Positions 25,301 through 36,385 of a stretch of DNA of 64,000 nt are shown one piece after another. The position numbers were made by a program, and so were the translations under genes. Source of the stretch: Zonotrichia leucophrys gambelii (lineage: Eukaryota; Chordata; Aves; Passeriformes; Passerellidae). The stretch is taken from assembly GCF_028769735.1 (NCBI RefSeq), contig NC_088173.1, forward strand, positions 14,758,038 to 14,822,037, read 5' to 3'. Position 1 is the stretch's first letter, and each line of letters begins with the position of its first letter. Below the pieces are notes generated by a model that worked only from the letters and a program-made list of their open reading frames with translations, was not told the DNA's origin and did no database searches.

Positions 25301-28300
25301 ATCACAGGACTTAGCAAGAGCTGTATTAGTTTCTTTCTTGGTAACCTTAGGAGACTATTTCAGAGTCTGAAAAACAAAATTAAAAGTACAAAGACATTTC
25401 AAATATGTATTTTTGTAAAAATGGAAATCACCATAAAATGTAGAGACACTAATTAATCATCAACACCTGCAATGAAGATACTGATGACATCTTATACGTT
25501 TCAAAATACTATAGGACAACGAATGTGCAGAAGAAGAAGGTTCTCAAAGTACTATTATTGACTATTCTTGAGACACAGTTCTAACTTTTCATCATAAACT
25601 GTCAATCCACTAATAGCAGCTATAAAAAATCCTAGTAGACTTAATGTTCACATTCCCATGATTTTTTTCACACTTTCTGGATGTCATTACCATATAAAAT
25701 AAAATGTCAGTCTTTAAATTTATCTTAGACTTTCTCAACAATTAAACATACCAGTACCTTTTTATTAATTTGCAATGCTTGGCATTTTTTTATGTCTAAA
25801 ATAAAAAATAAAGAATAACATAACACTATCAACTCCTCTACTAATTTCAAAAAAGATATCAAAAAACTCTCCTTTCTTTCTTCTCTCTTTTTTCAATCCT
25901 TAGACACAGTGGCAACCAGAATTATGATTTGTTTAGAAGCCTGAGAGACTCTAAGAATTTCCTGGGGGAAAAGTCTGTGAATTACTACTAGATAACTAAA
26001 GCTGGAAGCTAAGTTTAAATCTACCTCACCACTCCCCACCTCCCCCTCCCTTTTTATTTTTTTTTTCCTTTTTTGAGTGATATCAGATGAATCTCTCAGT
26101 TAAGATTGACTCCATCATTCTATCAGGTAGTCACCCAGGGCTTAATCCTTACAGAGTCAGTTTACAATCTGTCTCTTGGCCGAGACAGCAATTCATTTCA
26201 CACCCAGATGTCCAGCACACTGAAAATCAGTTGAAAGGTGAATTTTAGAGTTTAGGAAGTGAGGAATAAGGCCAAATCTCTAACACATACTGGCTTTAAA
26301 GAAAAGTCTCTTCATGCAGCTTATTTCTAAAAGAGAACCTACTATATTCTCTGGCCAGTGCATCTGTTTTTCTGCACATGTACATTCTTATTTGAGCCAA
26401 CACGTAAATGATGGATCATTTGTTTAGTAATGCAGAGATTAACGTTAATATGTACCATAGAAAAAGTGATGATAAATAAAATCAAAATGCCACTGATCTA
26501 AATTTGAAAGGAAAAATACCCAGAAGTATCTAGGAATATTTGTAAATCACACACTGCAAAACAGCTAATTTGATATAAGATATAAATTCTGATTAGCTAA
26601 CCAGGGGGAAAAAGGAAAAAAAAAGCCCTATCCAGAAAATGGCTTCTATTTTATCTCACTTTGAACTGGAGCGTAAACTGGCATGGAGTACTGCATGTAA
26701 AAGCCATTTAGGTACAATCAAAAGTCATTTTCATCAGCACAGATGCCCCAAATTGACCACCATAATGTGGTGGATTAAATGGATCTTGGAATTAATCACA
26801 TATGAAAGAACTTCTCTTGAATGGTGGAATCACATGGGACCTCCACATACTGAGATGTTATCAATGCACTATTCGAACAGCTTTCTAAAATGCTGAAAGT
26901 AAGTCTTTGTCTTGTAACATTTTTCCCTCACAATTACATGAATGCAGGCAAATATGGCGAGGAATACTAACTGTATGCAGTTAACTATTTAAAAAGGCAA
27001 ATAACTCTGGCATAGCAATGTCTGTACAGTCAAAATTATTAGTTATTTCTAATCTTGATGATGAAGGGTTTGATTCTATAACATAGGACAGAAGAACAGA
27101 AGAAAGAACCATCAGAAAGAATTGGTAAGGAGTACAGTCATGTTTTCCTCACTGCTTTTCTCAATCTGCAAAATCTATTCAAGCTGGGGGACTGGAAAGC
27201 AAATGTCATGTTTGCAAAACAAAAGAGGAAAACATCCCCAGAATCATAGGGCGTATGAATAAATTTAAATCTATTTGAACTTCTGTGCAAAATCTATAAT
27301 GAGGTAATGTAATTTCCAAGGTGGGTCGAAGAAACACAGCAGTGTGGTAAAGTGTCATCCTGTGAGTCAATACAGAATCCATGAGCATCAGTCATTAGGG
27401 GCAATGGCATGAAGAAACACTTTAAAATATGACCTTAAGTACACAGGATTTATTTTAAAATTTAAATCTAAAGGGGAAAAAATGCAATAATAATTTTAAA
27501 AACAGGCTCTGTCTAGATAAGGTTACATATATATTAAATATAAGTACCTAGACACAGAAGAATATTGCACAGTTTGCTTTACATATTTATGATCTTTAAA
27601 GAAATCAAGCTAAATGGCATACATGACTGATGCAAATTCTTTGCCACCTCTCCATTTTTCATGAGGGCACAATCATGCTTCCCACAACTTACACGCAGTG
27701 ACACCCCACAACATTTTCAGAAGATTCAAGAAGTTTCCTGCTCCCCACACGTTTCCCCAGAGTTAACACTTCTAATCTTAATCAATCCTTTGTAATATTT
27801 CTTTTCTGAATAAGTAAGAATAGATCCAAAGTGATTTTTTTTGGTCTTCCTCTAAGTCTTTGAAATCTGCACCTTGCCTGTGTTGGGGAACAACCATCAC
27901 TTAAACCAGAAAATCTGACCTGATGCCAAAGAGAAAATTTCTAGAGAATGAAACTGACTGTCAAAACCATAAAAGAGGACAGTGATTGAGGGAACCATAT
28001 GGTAAGGACTAAAAGTCTTTCTCTCCTTAAGTATAACCAAACACCCCAACTGCGTACCACACCCACTGAGGCGATCATTCTTCCCTATCATCAGGATACA
28101 AACTATTTATACAATGTATAACTGTTCTAACATGAAGAAAGTGACAAAGATCATCCCTCAAATGATGGAGAACTGTTATTTAAGTCATTTCCAGTAGGTT
28201 TAAATTCCTGATTTCATCTTCTGCAATGAGATGTGGAATATATGACATCAGAGTTATTTAGAAAGAAAAATGAAAAGCAACAGACTTTGAGATATTGACC

Positions 28301-31000
28301 ACGAAACACAATATAAAATCTGGGGCAATGTTGTAGACCAACGCTTGACCTAGCCCAAAGTTCTGCTTTCAGTAGTGGGCATTAATAGGGCAGTTGTACA
28401 GAAAGATTTTTTTCCAGATGACTGCGTTAGGCTCCGGCAATTTCTTGGCCAGAGTCTCCCTGAGCAGGGGAGTGTTGTTTTCTGTGGACCAAACCTTTGG
28501 CATTCCACGTATGTATTTAAACTTGGAAAGTTTTTACTTTTACTATAATGGAAAAAAAATGACATATAAAGGATGAATAAATTTCTAAAATCATGTTTGA
28601 ACAAGGTTGAGGCTTTCACATTTGGGAGGTGTTGGCGTCAACATAGCTGGCAGCTAAATTCAAAGCTAAATTTAAGAAGCATATATAATGTCCTAGTCTT
28701 ACATGAATATTTATTTACAGGAGCAAAGCTGAGCTCTTCCAACTCTACAACCCCTGTCATCTTAGTGAGGGAATCCTGTCTGAATTTTCCTCTTCATTGT
28801 AAGTAAAAATCTCTCCCTACAGTGGAAAAGGACAAAATCTAATTGTTTTTGTAATACTGCCTTTTATTAATATTTTCTGTGTTTGAGAATAAGTAAGACC
28901 TAAATATCTACAATGACATTATTTAACCTTCTGCTAGCACCTCTTTTTAGAGCAGAGAATTCACTGTCACAGTTAACTTCCAGTAAGAAATGCAAGAACA
29001 TTCATATACAAAAAGACAAACCCTTACTTTACAATCAGAACATTACAATTTTATTAGGAGACATTCAAGTAAAATAGATTTATGTAAATTAATTTTATAT
29101 TATACTGGTAACTTGAAAATCTCCATAGAGCTTTGCAAAATACTAGATAAGATAAGAAAAGATTACCTGAACCACAGAGGGAAATCACATATTTTAAGAG
29201 ACTTGGCTTTAAGCAACTAATTTAAAGTTAGATTTTATTAAATCTTGGGTTTTTTCAATCAATAAGTTTAACAAGGAGAAAAGTCCTATTCCATTTAATG
29301 ACACTGTAAATGCAACAGAAACATAATAGGTCTACAGGTTGTAAAAAAAATTGTATTTCAAAGAATTCTTTCAATATCACCTGTGAAAAGGTTAGAATGA
29401 AACATTAAATTTTTTAACCAATTTAGAGGTATTCTTTTCCTCTAAATGTTCATAACACACTAACTCTAGTCTACCAGAAGAAACATCAGGTTTTGATGTG
29501 ATTATGACTTGTTGATTAAGCTGTTTAAAGACAGTGAAAGCTCTGAAGGTTTTCTTGCAGTTAGAAGGTTTGTACTGCTCTTTTTCTCCTAAATGGATTC
29601 TCCAGTGTCTAACTGGAGATTAATCTCCTGCTGCCTCTTTTCTGTCTAACAGGGCACTCAGAATGTGTTCTTATATGTGTTCTTTTTTTCCTGGAGCTTG
29701 TAAGAACATAAGTATTTTTGAGACCTCTAGCCCCTGTCAAATTTAGTTGAAACATTTGTGTTTTGAAGTTATTAAGGAGGTGGGAGAGAAGTGGAGAGAA
29801 ATCCACAAGTGCATAATGTGGCTGTAACACTTTACATCCACAGAAGATCAGTTGAAAACATGAAACAAATATATAGTATCACTGCCCACTTTTGGATTCA
29901 TAGAATACATCAATAAAATCATATTTTATTGAGGCAAATACAACTCTGCAGATGGCTGACAACTCCCCTTATGGAAGAATTCAGATAATCTGGGGCTGGC
30001 ACACCCAGCCCACTCACCCCCATCTTCCTGGGATCACACACAGCACGTCAGACATTTCTTGGCAGGGTATTTTGATAATCCTGAACAGACCAACCTTTTG
30101 GAGCACTTCCAGGCAAACGTGTTCTGAAATAGCCTCTTTCTAACCTGTTTCCAGAAATCACAAGAACATTGCAGATCCAACCAGGGAATTTGGCTCCATG
30201 TCTTTAAGCAACCAGGTTTTGGTTACCCTGAACAGCAGAACTGCCCTGAATGACTAGAGATATATAACACCAATATAATCCAGACAAATTTTTATTTTGG
30301 ATTCATTACTTTCTAGTTAAAAGAACCAATACTTTCCTCTACCTGTAAACATTTAATATATTTTAGTACTGCATTTCAAAGTATTTGATGTAAAATATTT
30401 TGATGGTTTATTTTTAAAAAGTGATCTCATTAAATAGAATATAATGTTAGACATAAGATAATTAGTTTTCAGTTTGTCCTTATGGATTATCTAGACAGGT
30501 GTAATTAGGGATTTCAGATTATCACTTTATTCTATTATATACTTTGCACTATGTCTTTCTTTTGACATGAACACTCCATTGTGAAAAAACTTTCTGGCTA
30601 TCTATTAATTCATCTCCTTACTTTCAGGATGTTTAGGCAAGCTAAAATAGAGGCTTCAGAAATAATTTTGTGCCTAGTCCTCATACAAGGTATGATTTCG
30701 GAGTGTAAAGTTAGTAGCATCTACAAAAGTGCCAGTACGTAGTAACAAATTGTTATGATTGATGGAAAATAATGTTAAAACAACAATAACACTCCAAAGT
30801 TTTGATTCAACCAAACAAGCATGCAAAAATTACAAAGAATCTGCATAAGTGAAATTAGAAATAGAAGCTGTTCCTTTTCCTGTTTCAAGTTTTCTTCCAT
30901 TCTGTCTGTATTTCTAATATAAAAATCAAGTGATATAATATGCAATTTCTCTTTTCTATGCAGGTCCATCTTTTATTTACCATGCATTATAGTAGGCAAA
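22351..31000. other. Unique AT-rich non-coding DNA
   Basis: More than 8 kb without a supported gene. It holds a 15-base T run at 25081-25095 and a pyrimidine tract near 26027-26075 (C-rich, then T-rich). A moderately GC-rich stretch at 29950-30250 has no recognisable content. ORFs are short and featureless. Confidence 0.5.
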
Positions 31001-31439
31001 TCATCATTTATTTTCTCACTGAACTATCATCCATAAGAATAATTTAAAACCAGCTAATAAACATTATGGTTTGTTAGAACTGCTACTGATTAAATCTTAA
31101 GAGTCTAAAACATACAAATATAAACAGAACGCAATTAGAGCTATTTAAAGAATCCATTTTTAACTTAGATTAACCATACTTTCCATTTGCTAGGGATAAA
31201 CACTCATAAATGAAACCCATTGCTGAACAAGAAGCAATTACTTCTGTTTAAAATATTAATACATATTGCCTTTTAAAAAGTCGAGGAAAATCATTTATAT
31301 ACTGTACAATACAAACTCAATTCATACTGAGAATGAAAATGGGATGGCATTCTGAATCCTAAGTGAGTTGCAACCATTTTTGAGGTACAGTTTGTTCATG
31401 TCCATTTATAAGCCCATTAAACTCTGTTCTTCAGTTAGT

Positions 31440-31615
31440 GTTCTCAAAATAATAATGATAAAATACATATACATGGGTATTGTATTTTTAAGCTAATTAA
31501 CCTGCCCAAATTTGTCAACTAGCTCTTTTGTAACGGCCCTTATTAATATCTGAGGCATGCTAGTAATGCAAACTAATTATTGATGTGCAGCATGCTAATT
31601 CTAGATCAGGTAGAC
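31440..31615. promoter_or_regulatory. Candidate conserved non-coding element, POU and homeodomain motifs
   Basis: The strongest segment is ATGCAAACTAATTATTGAT at 31566-31584. It joins an octamer-like ATGCAAA to a TAATTA homeodomain core, followed by CATGCTAATTC. AGCTAATTAACC lies at the left side near 31491. The 31020-31290 sequence to the left is similar in texture (GCAATTAGAGC, TTAGATTAACC). This is typical of vertebrate neural or developmental enhancers. It is inference from motifs only. Confidence 0.25.
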
Positions 31616-32232
31616 TATCAAATTTAGTCCTGACTGCTGGTCTAGAAGTGTACACATACATGCATATACATATATATGCACATAAATATGCACCAGGACT
31701 AACAGGTACATGTTAGATACTAGTAACTACTTGATTATGAGATACTTCTAAGTTCTAAAGACAGCTGAATTCAGGAAGATTATTTCTACTTCGATGCTAA
31801 GATTTTCTTCTGCTTAGACTGTTACTGGGTTTTCTCAAAGCATGGTTTTATAAATTGCATTTATAGGTGTAATTTTGAGCTGTATCATACACTCTTATTT
31901 CTGCTCATTGATGCACTAAAGAAGTATTAAATGTTTTCCTTTCTCTACAGTCATACAAGATTCCTTCACCAGAAAGGGCAAAACCATGGCTCTGACAGTG
32001 CCACAAACCAGTCCTTTATAATCAGCTGGGGGTGTGCCAGAACTGGGGCCTTCCCTCTTCAGCCTCAGCACAATAAAGACTGTACATGCAGAGAGATTAG
32101 GGCAAGATTATTCATATTTTAAACCAGATCTTTTGTTTATTCCTCTGATAAACTGCCACCTCGTTCACTACAATTTACCTGGTTATGTAGTTCTGAACTA
32201 CACTCAAGTGTATAGAAATCAAGCATGAGAAT

Positions 32233-33115
32233 TTATAGAATCAAATATTCATTTAGGTTGTAAAAGGCCTTTAAGATCATTTGATCAAACACCAGTAAAC
32301 CCCAGAATTTAGTGCCACACTCAGTCATTTCTTGAACACCTCCAGAGATATTGACTCCATCACCTCCCTTGGCAGCCCATTTCAATTATTAACCACCAAT
32401 TCAGTGAAGCAATTATTCCCAAAGTTCAGTCCCAACCTCTGGCACAGCTTGAGCTCTTTTCCTTACATTCTGTCACTAGTTGCCCGGGTGAAGAGCCTGA
32501 ACCCCACCTTGCTACCTCCACATCCTTTCCCTCATCCAATAAATGGGCCACCTGGTCATAAAGGGACATCAGGTCGGTCTAGCAGGACCCGCCTTCCCTA
32601 AACCCACGCTGGCTAGCCTTGCCTGATCCCCTGGATGCCCTGTACATGCCATGGGATTGCACTCTTACCTGTTCCATAGCCTTCCCTGGCACTGGAGTTG
32701 GGCTGACAGGCTTGCAGTTCCCTGGATGCTCCTTACAACCCCTCCTGTAGCTGGGCACCACATGGTCCAACCTCTGTCATTCAGTTAACCAGGACTAAGG
32801 ACAAATGCTGGAGAGTGTTTTGGAGAGCTCTTCCACCAGCTCAGTAGTGAATCCCATCTGGCCCCATAGCTTTGCGAGTGTCTAAGTTACAGCAGGTGTG
32901 TAAGCCCTGCCTCCTGCATTGCAAGGGGTCTGCTCTGCTCCCTGTCCCCTGACCAGCTCAGGGAACTGACTGCCCTGGTCTCTCTGTTAAAGACTCAGGC
33001 AAAGAGGGCCCGAACTACCTTAACCTCTTTTCTCACCCTTGTCGACAGTGTTCTCCTCGGTGTCTGATAAGGGCCTCCTACTTTACTAATGCTTTAACAC
33101 TTTCCAGTCCCTCAC
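32233..33115 (-). mobile_element. CR1 LINE, antisense, 5'-truncated and internally deleted
   Basis: The left end reads as the reverse complement of a CR1 3' terminus: TATAGAATCA, then AGGTTGTAAAAGGCCTTTAA. About 280 bases of 3' UTR follow (32233-32515). From about 32520 the sequence changes to the reverse complement of the CR1 ORF2 reverse transcriptase. On the minus strand this region codes for YDQVAHLLDEGK (32521-32560), and further upstream in the protein PVSPTPVPGKAMEQV (within 32579-32770), matching the conserved PVSLTSVPGK-type RT segment. The part of ORF2 after DEGK, including the RT catalytic aspartates and the C-terminus, is missing, so an internal deletion joins RT to 3' UTR near 32515. 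The 5' end fades near 33115. The copy cannot encode an active enzyme. Confidence 0.88.
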
Positions 33116-33204
33116 TCTATGAAGCCACAATTATAACAGATATTAAAAGTTTAACAAACTACGTTTCTATTCTCTTTGAAGTGGTATTTTTATGTTTATA
33201 TTTA

Positions 33205-33300
33205 AGTGTATGTTAAAAGGCAATTAGCAATTGAGCAAAGTGAATAATTAATTATGTGCAATTAGAGTGGAACTGTAGACAAATAGCACCGCATTACTGG
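33205..33300. promoter_or_regulatory. Candidate homeodomain-bound element with a 12-bp palindrome
   Basis: GGCAATTAGCAATTGAGC, then the perfect palindrome ATAATTAATTAT (33244-33255), then TGCAATTAGAG give four or more TAAT/ATTA cores in 60 bases. The palindrome contains TAAT-TA-ATTA, the spacing bound by dimers of paired-class homeodomains. It lies just beyond the 5' end of the antisense CR1. Function is inferred. Confidence 0.28.
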
Positions 33301-33980
33301 AAAATTTTAAAAATGTGATAAATTATGGCAATTATACACAAAATAATAATGATTTTCAATCAAACAATATAAATGAGAATGTGTTCTGTATTCACAACAA
33401 TAAAAATTCAATCTGTTTGCCTGTGTTTAAATTGGCAGCAATTCCTATACACCCAAATCATTATTATGACTTTTCTGATAAAACACATTTCTTTTCAGCA
33501 CTACTTAGTATTAAATATCTTTGCATCCCCAGAAACATTTCCCTCTAGAAATGCTCAAAGGGCCTTGAGGATTGTCCTCAGTTCAGTCTTCTAAGACATT
33601 TCAGGACACAAAATCCCTCACCTGACTGCCTTGTGTTTCTGCAGTGTCTCGTGTAGTGTGATGGACTGCTGAGAGGAGCCTAGAGCTGAAAGGAGCCTTC
33701 GGACTCTCCAGTTGGTGCCCTCCTGTAACAGAGCAAGTCTCCTCTCATTACTTATTAACTTTACATAGCAAGCTCTCTGCTGCAAAATTTGAGGAAATAT
33801 TCCCTGCAGTTGTCTCTCTACACTGTCAGTAACCTTGAGGAAAAACGTATGATTGAGTTACAGAGTCACAGGAGTACAAAGTTTTTGCAGGTATTGGAGC
33901 AATCCTGTCTATAAAACCCCAGAAGTTATGTGAATTTTGGATAGGGAAAGGTGACCTGGAATTTAAAAGTACAAGCAAGC
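33301..33980. other. Non-coding DNA between candidate enhancer and LTR-like block
   Basis: No gene is recognised. The right half (33540-33960) is somewhat GC-richer than average and could belong to the LTR-like element that follows, but no boundary is visible. Confidence 0.4.
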
Positions 33981-33984
33981 ACCT

Positions 33985-34640
33985 ATGATTTCAGAAGAAT
34001 CTCCGTTCTTGGCCTGTTGTCTCTGCATGGTTAGGCGTAGAATGGCCTTGGGACAGCCTATGCTCCAAAGGACGAGTGCACTCTTCAGATTTTTTGGTCT
34101 TCAATATTGTTCATTAATTCTTATCTACAAAGTTGTCTCCCAGCCTAACAGAAGTCTGACCAGCAAGACAGCCATGGGCACACTGACCTCCCACTGGATG
34201 GTCATCTATTTTATACTAAAAACTATGTATAAGATATTTACCTTTACTTTCCAATACCTTTTACCCTTATTAACAAGTGCAAATTTAATGTGAACCAATC
34301 CCAAAGTGCCAACATCACCACCAAAGATGGATGACAAAAAGGAGAAGGACAAGACATGCCCTAATTCCTCCATCTTGTCTCCTACACACCCCCCTGTACC
34401 AAAATCCTAAAACTTGTATTTTCACCCTGTGAATAATCAATTCCTTCACCACTTATCCCCAAGTGATCCTCTTGTCCTCATACAGGTGGCACATCCTGTG
34501 CAGGGTCAAAATCCAACCACCAAGCACTTCTGGCAACATTCCAGGATTTCTGAGCCCCCCCCCCAAGGGTTATCTCTGCAACTCTGGACATCAGAAATGA
34601 TGTGCTGAGTCCCCACAGAAGAACAATGCAAGGAAGCTCG
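33985..34640 (+). mobile_element. Probable LTR-like retroviral fragment
   Basis: The block beginning ATGATTTCAGAAGAATCTCC and running through GCCTATGCTCCAAAGGACGA, AGATGGATGACAAAAAGGAG and CATCTTGTCTCCTACACACC to GATGTGCTGAGTCCCCACAG resembles, from memory, an avian endogenous retroviral LTR. A possible terminal pair is TGCATGGTTA at 34029 with GAACAATGCA ending near 34630, but the flanks do not form a target duplication, so the limits remain uncertain. ORFs in several frames (for example 33985-34293) show no protein domain. The block directly precedes the CpG island. Confidence 0.45.
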
Positions 34641-34859
34641 CACACACATTCCAGGAGGCAATAACACCTACAAAGGGCTTGGGACCAAGGGCTGTGACCA
34701 GGTAAGAAGCAACTTGTGCCTGCGGGGGCCATGGGAGGGATCCAGGCGCTGGAGCACCAGAGGGATCCCAGCTGTGGGTCTCGTCCTTCTCCCCTTGCTT
34801 GCTGGCAAAAATCCCTGGACTTTACCAGCCAGAGGGGTGTCCGTAGCCATGCCACAGCC

Positions 34860-35200
34860 GAGTGGTCCCATTTTGTTTCCCGAGGTGCGACTGCGGGGCA
34901 GCGGTGCCAGCCGGGGCCGGGGGCACAGGGAGCGGAGGGGCCGCCTCAGGGCAGCGCAGCCCCGGGGCCGGCCGCGATTGCCCTCGGGCCCCGGCCTGGA
35001 TTTGCCCTCGGGGCCCCGGCCGGGATTTACCCTCGAGGCTCCGCCGGGTTTGCCCTCGGGCCCCGCCGCTGCCCCGCGAGGGTGCTCGGCCGCGGCTCTG
35101 CCTCGCAGGGAAAACAAACCGCTCCCTGCTCCAACAACGCGCTCGTTGCACTGCAGCCGCTTTGAGCACCGCTCGCGTCCTGGGCGATCGTTCGAAACAA
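34860..35200. promoter_or_regulatory. CpG island
   Basis: About 340 bases hold roughly forty CpG dinucleotides in an otherwise CpG-poor window. All reading frames become open across 34668-35307 because stop codons are rare in such DNA. The longest, 197 codons on the plus strand at 34714-35307, is Pro/Arg/Gly-rich and has no domain. CpG islands in birds usually mark promoters, so this is the best candidate transcription start in the window, possibly for a non-coding RNA, in either direction. A splice-donor-like CAGGTAAG lies to the left at 34699-34706. The alternatives are a GC-rich minisatellite or part of the retroviral insertion next to it. Confidence 0.6.
34976..35071. repeat. GC-rich minisatellite, four units of about 24 bp
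   Basis: Four diverged tandem units resemble GATTTGCCCTCGGGCCCCGG, with starts near 34976, 34999, 35024 and 35048. The units differ by a few substitutions and by one or two bases in length. The repeat makes up the middle of the CpG island and is likely to be length-variable. Confidence 0.8.
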
Positions 35201-36345
35201 GTTTAAATTATATTAAAACCAGTTCCGGGCAGTACTACAACTGCCCAGTATTATATATCAGCATTATAGAAAAAACCTATATATTTAAAGGGAACTATGC
35301 AATATGAATATGAGCACTCACTCCAAAAATTTTACTATTAAAGTCATTTTAAGAACATGTACATAAAACATAATAATTTTCTACATATTCATAGATCTTA
35401 CCTTACTCTGATTTTAATTTCCTGCACTGTATAAAGATTATATGAACCATTCTTTAGATAATTTCTAAAATGAATATCTAATAGTCATTATATTATTTCA
35501 GCTACATGACACCTATGAAGCTAGAAAGCTGGAAAAGCTATATACTAGAATATCTTTTTAAAACTAAATGTAAGACTTCTAAGTAAAATATTTGCTGTTA
35601 ACACAATACACACAGGACAGACATGGTTCAAGCTCCAGTCTAATTTTTTCCATTAAGTAAACAAGAAATATACAAATGTGTGAATATGCTCAAATATACC
35701 CCCCCTTATTTTTTTTTTAATCTTCTATTTTCTTTATGGTGAGATTAAATTTTTTTTACCTACAAAAATGACTAAACAAATTACGGGAAATCAGATTTTT
35801 TTTTTTTATTGTACTGCCTTTATACTTGTCTTGTAGTGTCCACAAGGCAACTTCTGGACTTCTTGGCTGCTCTTTACCAGTTTGATCATAAGCTAGACTT
35901 TTCAAAATAGGACACTACAAATTGTCTCATGAACTCAGACACCAAGAAAGAAGAGACACTATCCATGCCCTCTCAAGATGTACCATGATTGTATCACACA
36001 TAGAATCCAGAGAGGAGAAATATTTTTGGGGAATCCTTAATCCATTGTCATGCTTTAAGGTTCAGTCTCACTTATAAGGTTGTTCCTAGAATATCTTTCT
36101 GTATGTCCAGAGAAAATGGGACATTATGGACTAATAAAACCTTAATACAAAGCAATCAAAATTCAATTCTTCTGTAGGAAACTGGTGTGCAAGTCGTGGA
36201 ATTACTTCACCGAATGAAAGATGCAGTTACATCTGCACTTTTAGTTTACCTACTGGGTTAAATTTTTCAAGATAAATTCTTAAGTCAAGAATTCTATATT
36301 TCTAACTTACCTCTTGAATTTGAATATTCTGATGTAGTCTCAGAT

Positions 36346-36385
36346 TTATTCTATTATTATTTATTCTATTATTATGTAATAATAG
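36346..36385. repeat. 15-bp tandem duplication with overlapping inverted repeat
   Basis: TTATTCTATTATTAT occurs twice head to tail (36346-36360, 36361-36375). The second copy runs into an inverted repeat, CTATTATTATGTAATAATAG (36366-36385). It is a simple AT slippage product that can form a hairpin. Confidence 0.85.

Noticed and set aside
28338..28400. Short resemblance to an ancient amniote CR1/L3 segment (GACCTAGCCCAAAGTTCTG and AGTAGTGGGC)
   Set aside because: The similarity covers about 45 bases and could not be extended on either side by eye.
29886..29925. CR1-type 3' end (GATTCATAGAATACATC)
   Set aside because: The sequence that follows does not match CR1 3' UTR in either direction.
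34029..34630. Exact LTR ends TGCATGGTTA / GAACAATGCA for the 34-kb LTR-like block
   Set aside because: The terminal similarity is partial, and the flanking bases (GTCTC and AGGAA) do not form a target duplication.
34668..35307. Overlapping ORFs of 114-197 codons in both strands across the CpG island
   Set aside because: Several frames are open together because GC-rich DNA lacks stop codons. The products are Pro/Arg/Gly-rich with no domain, and the minisatellite drives the repetition.
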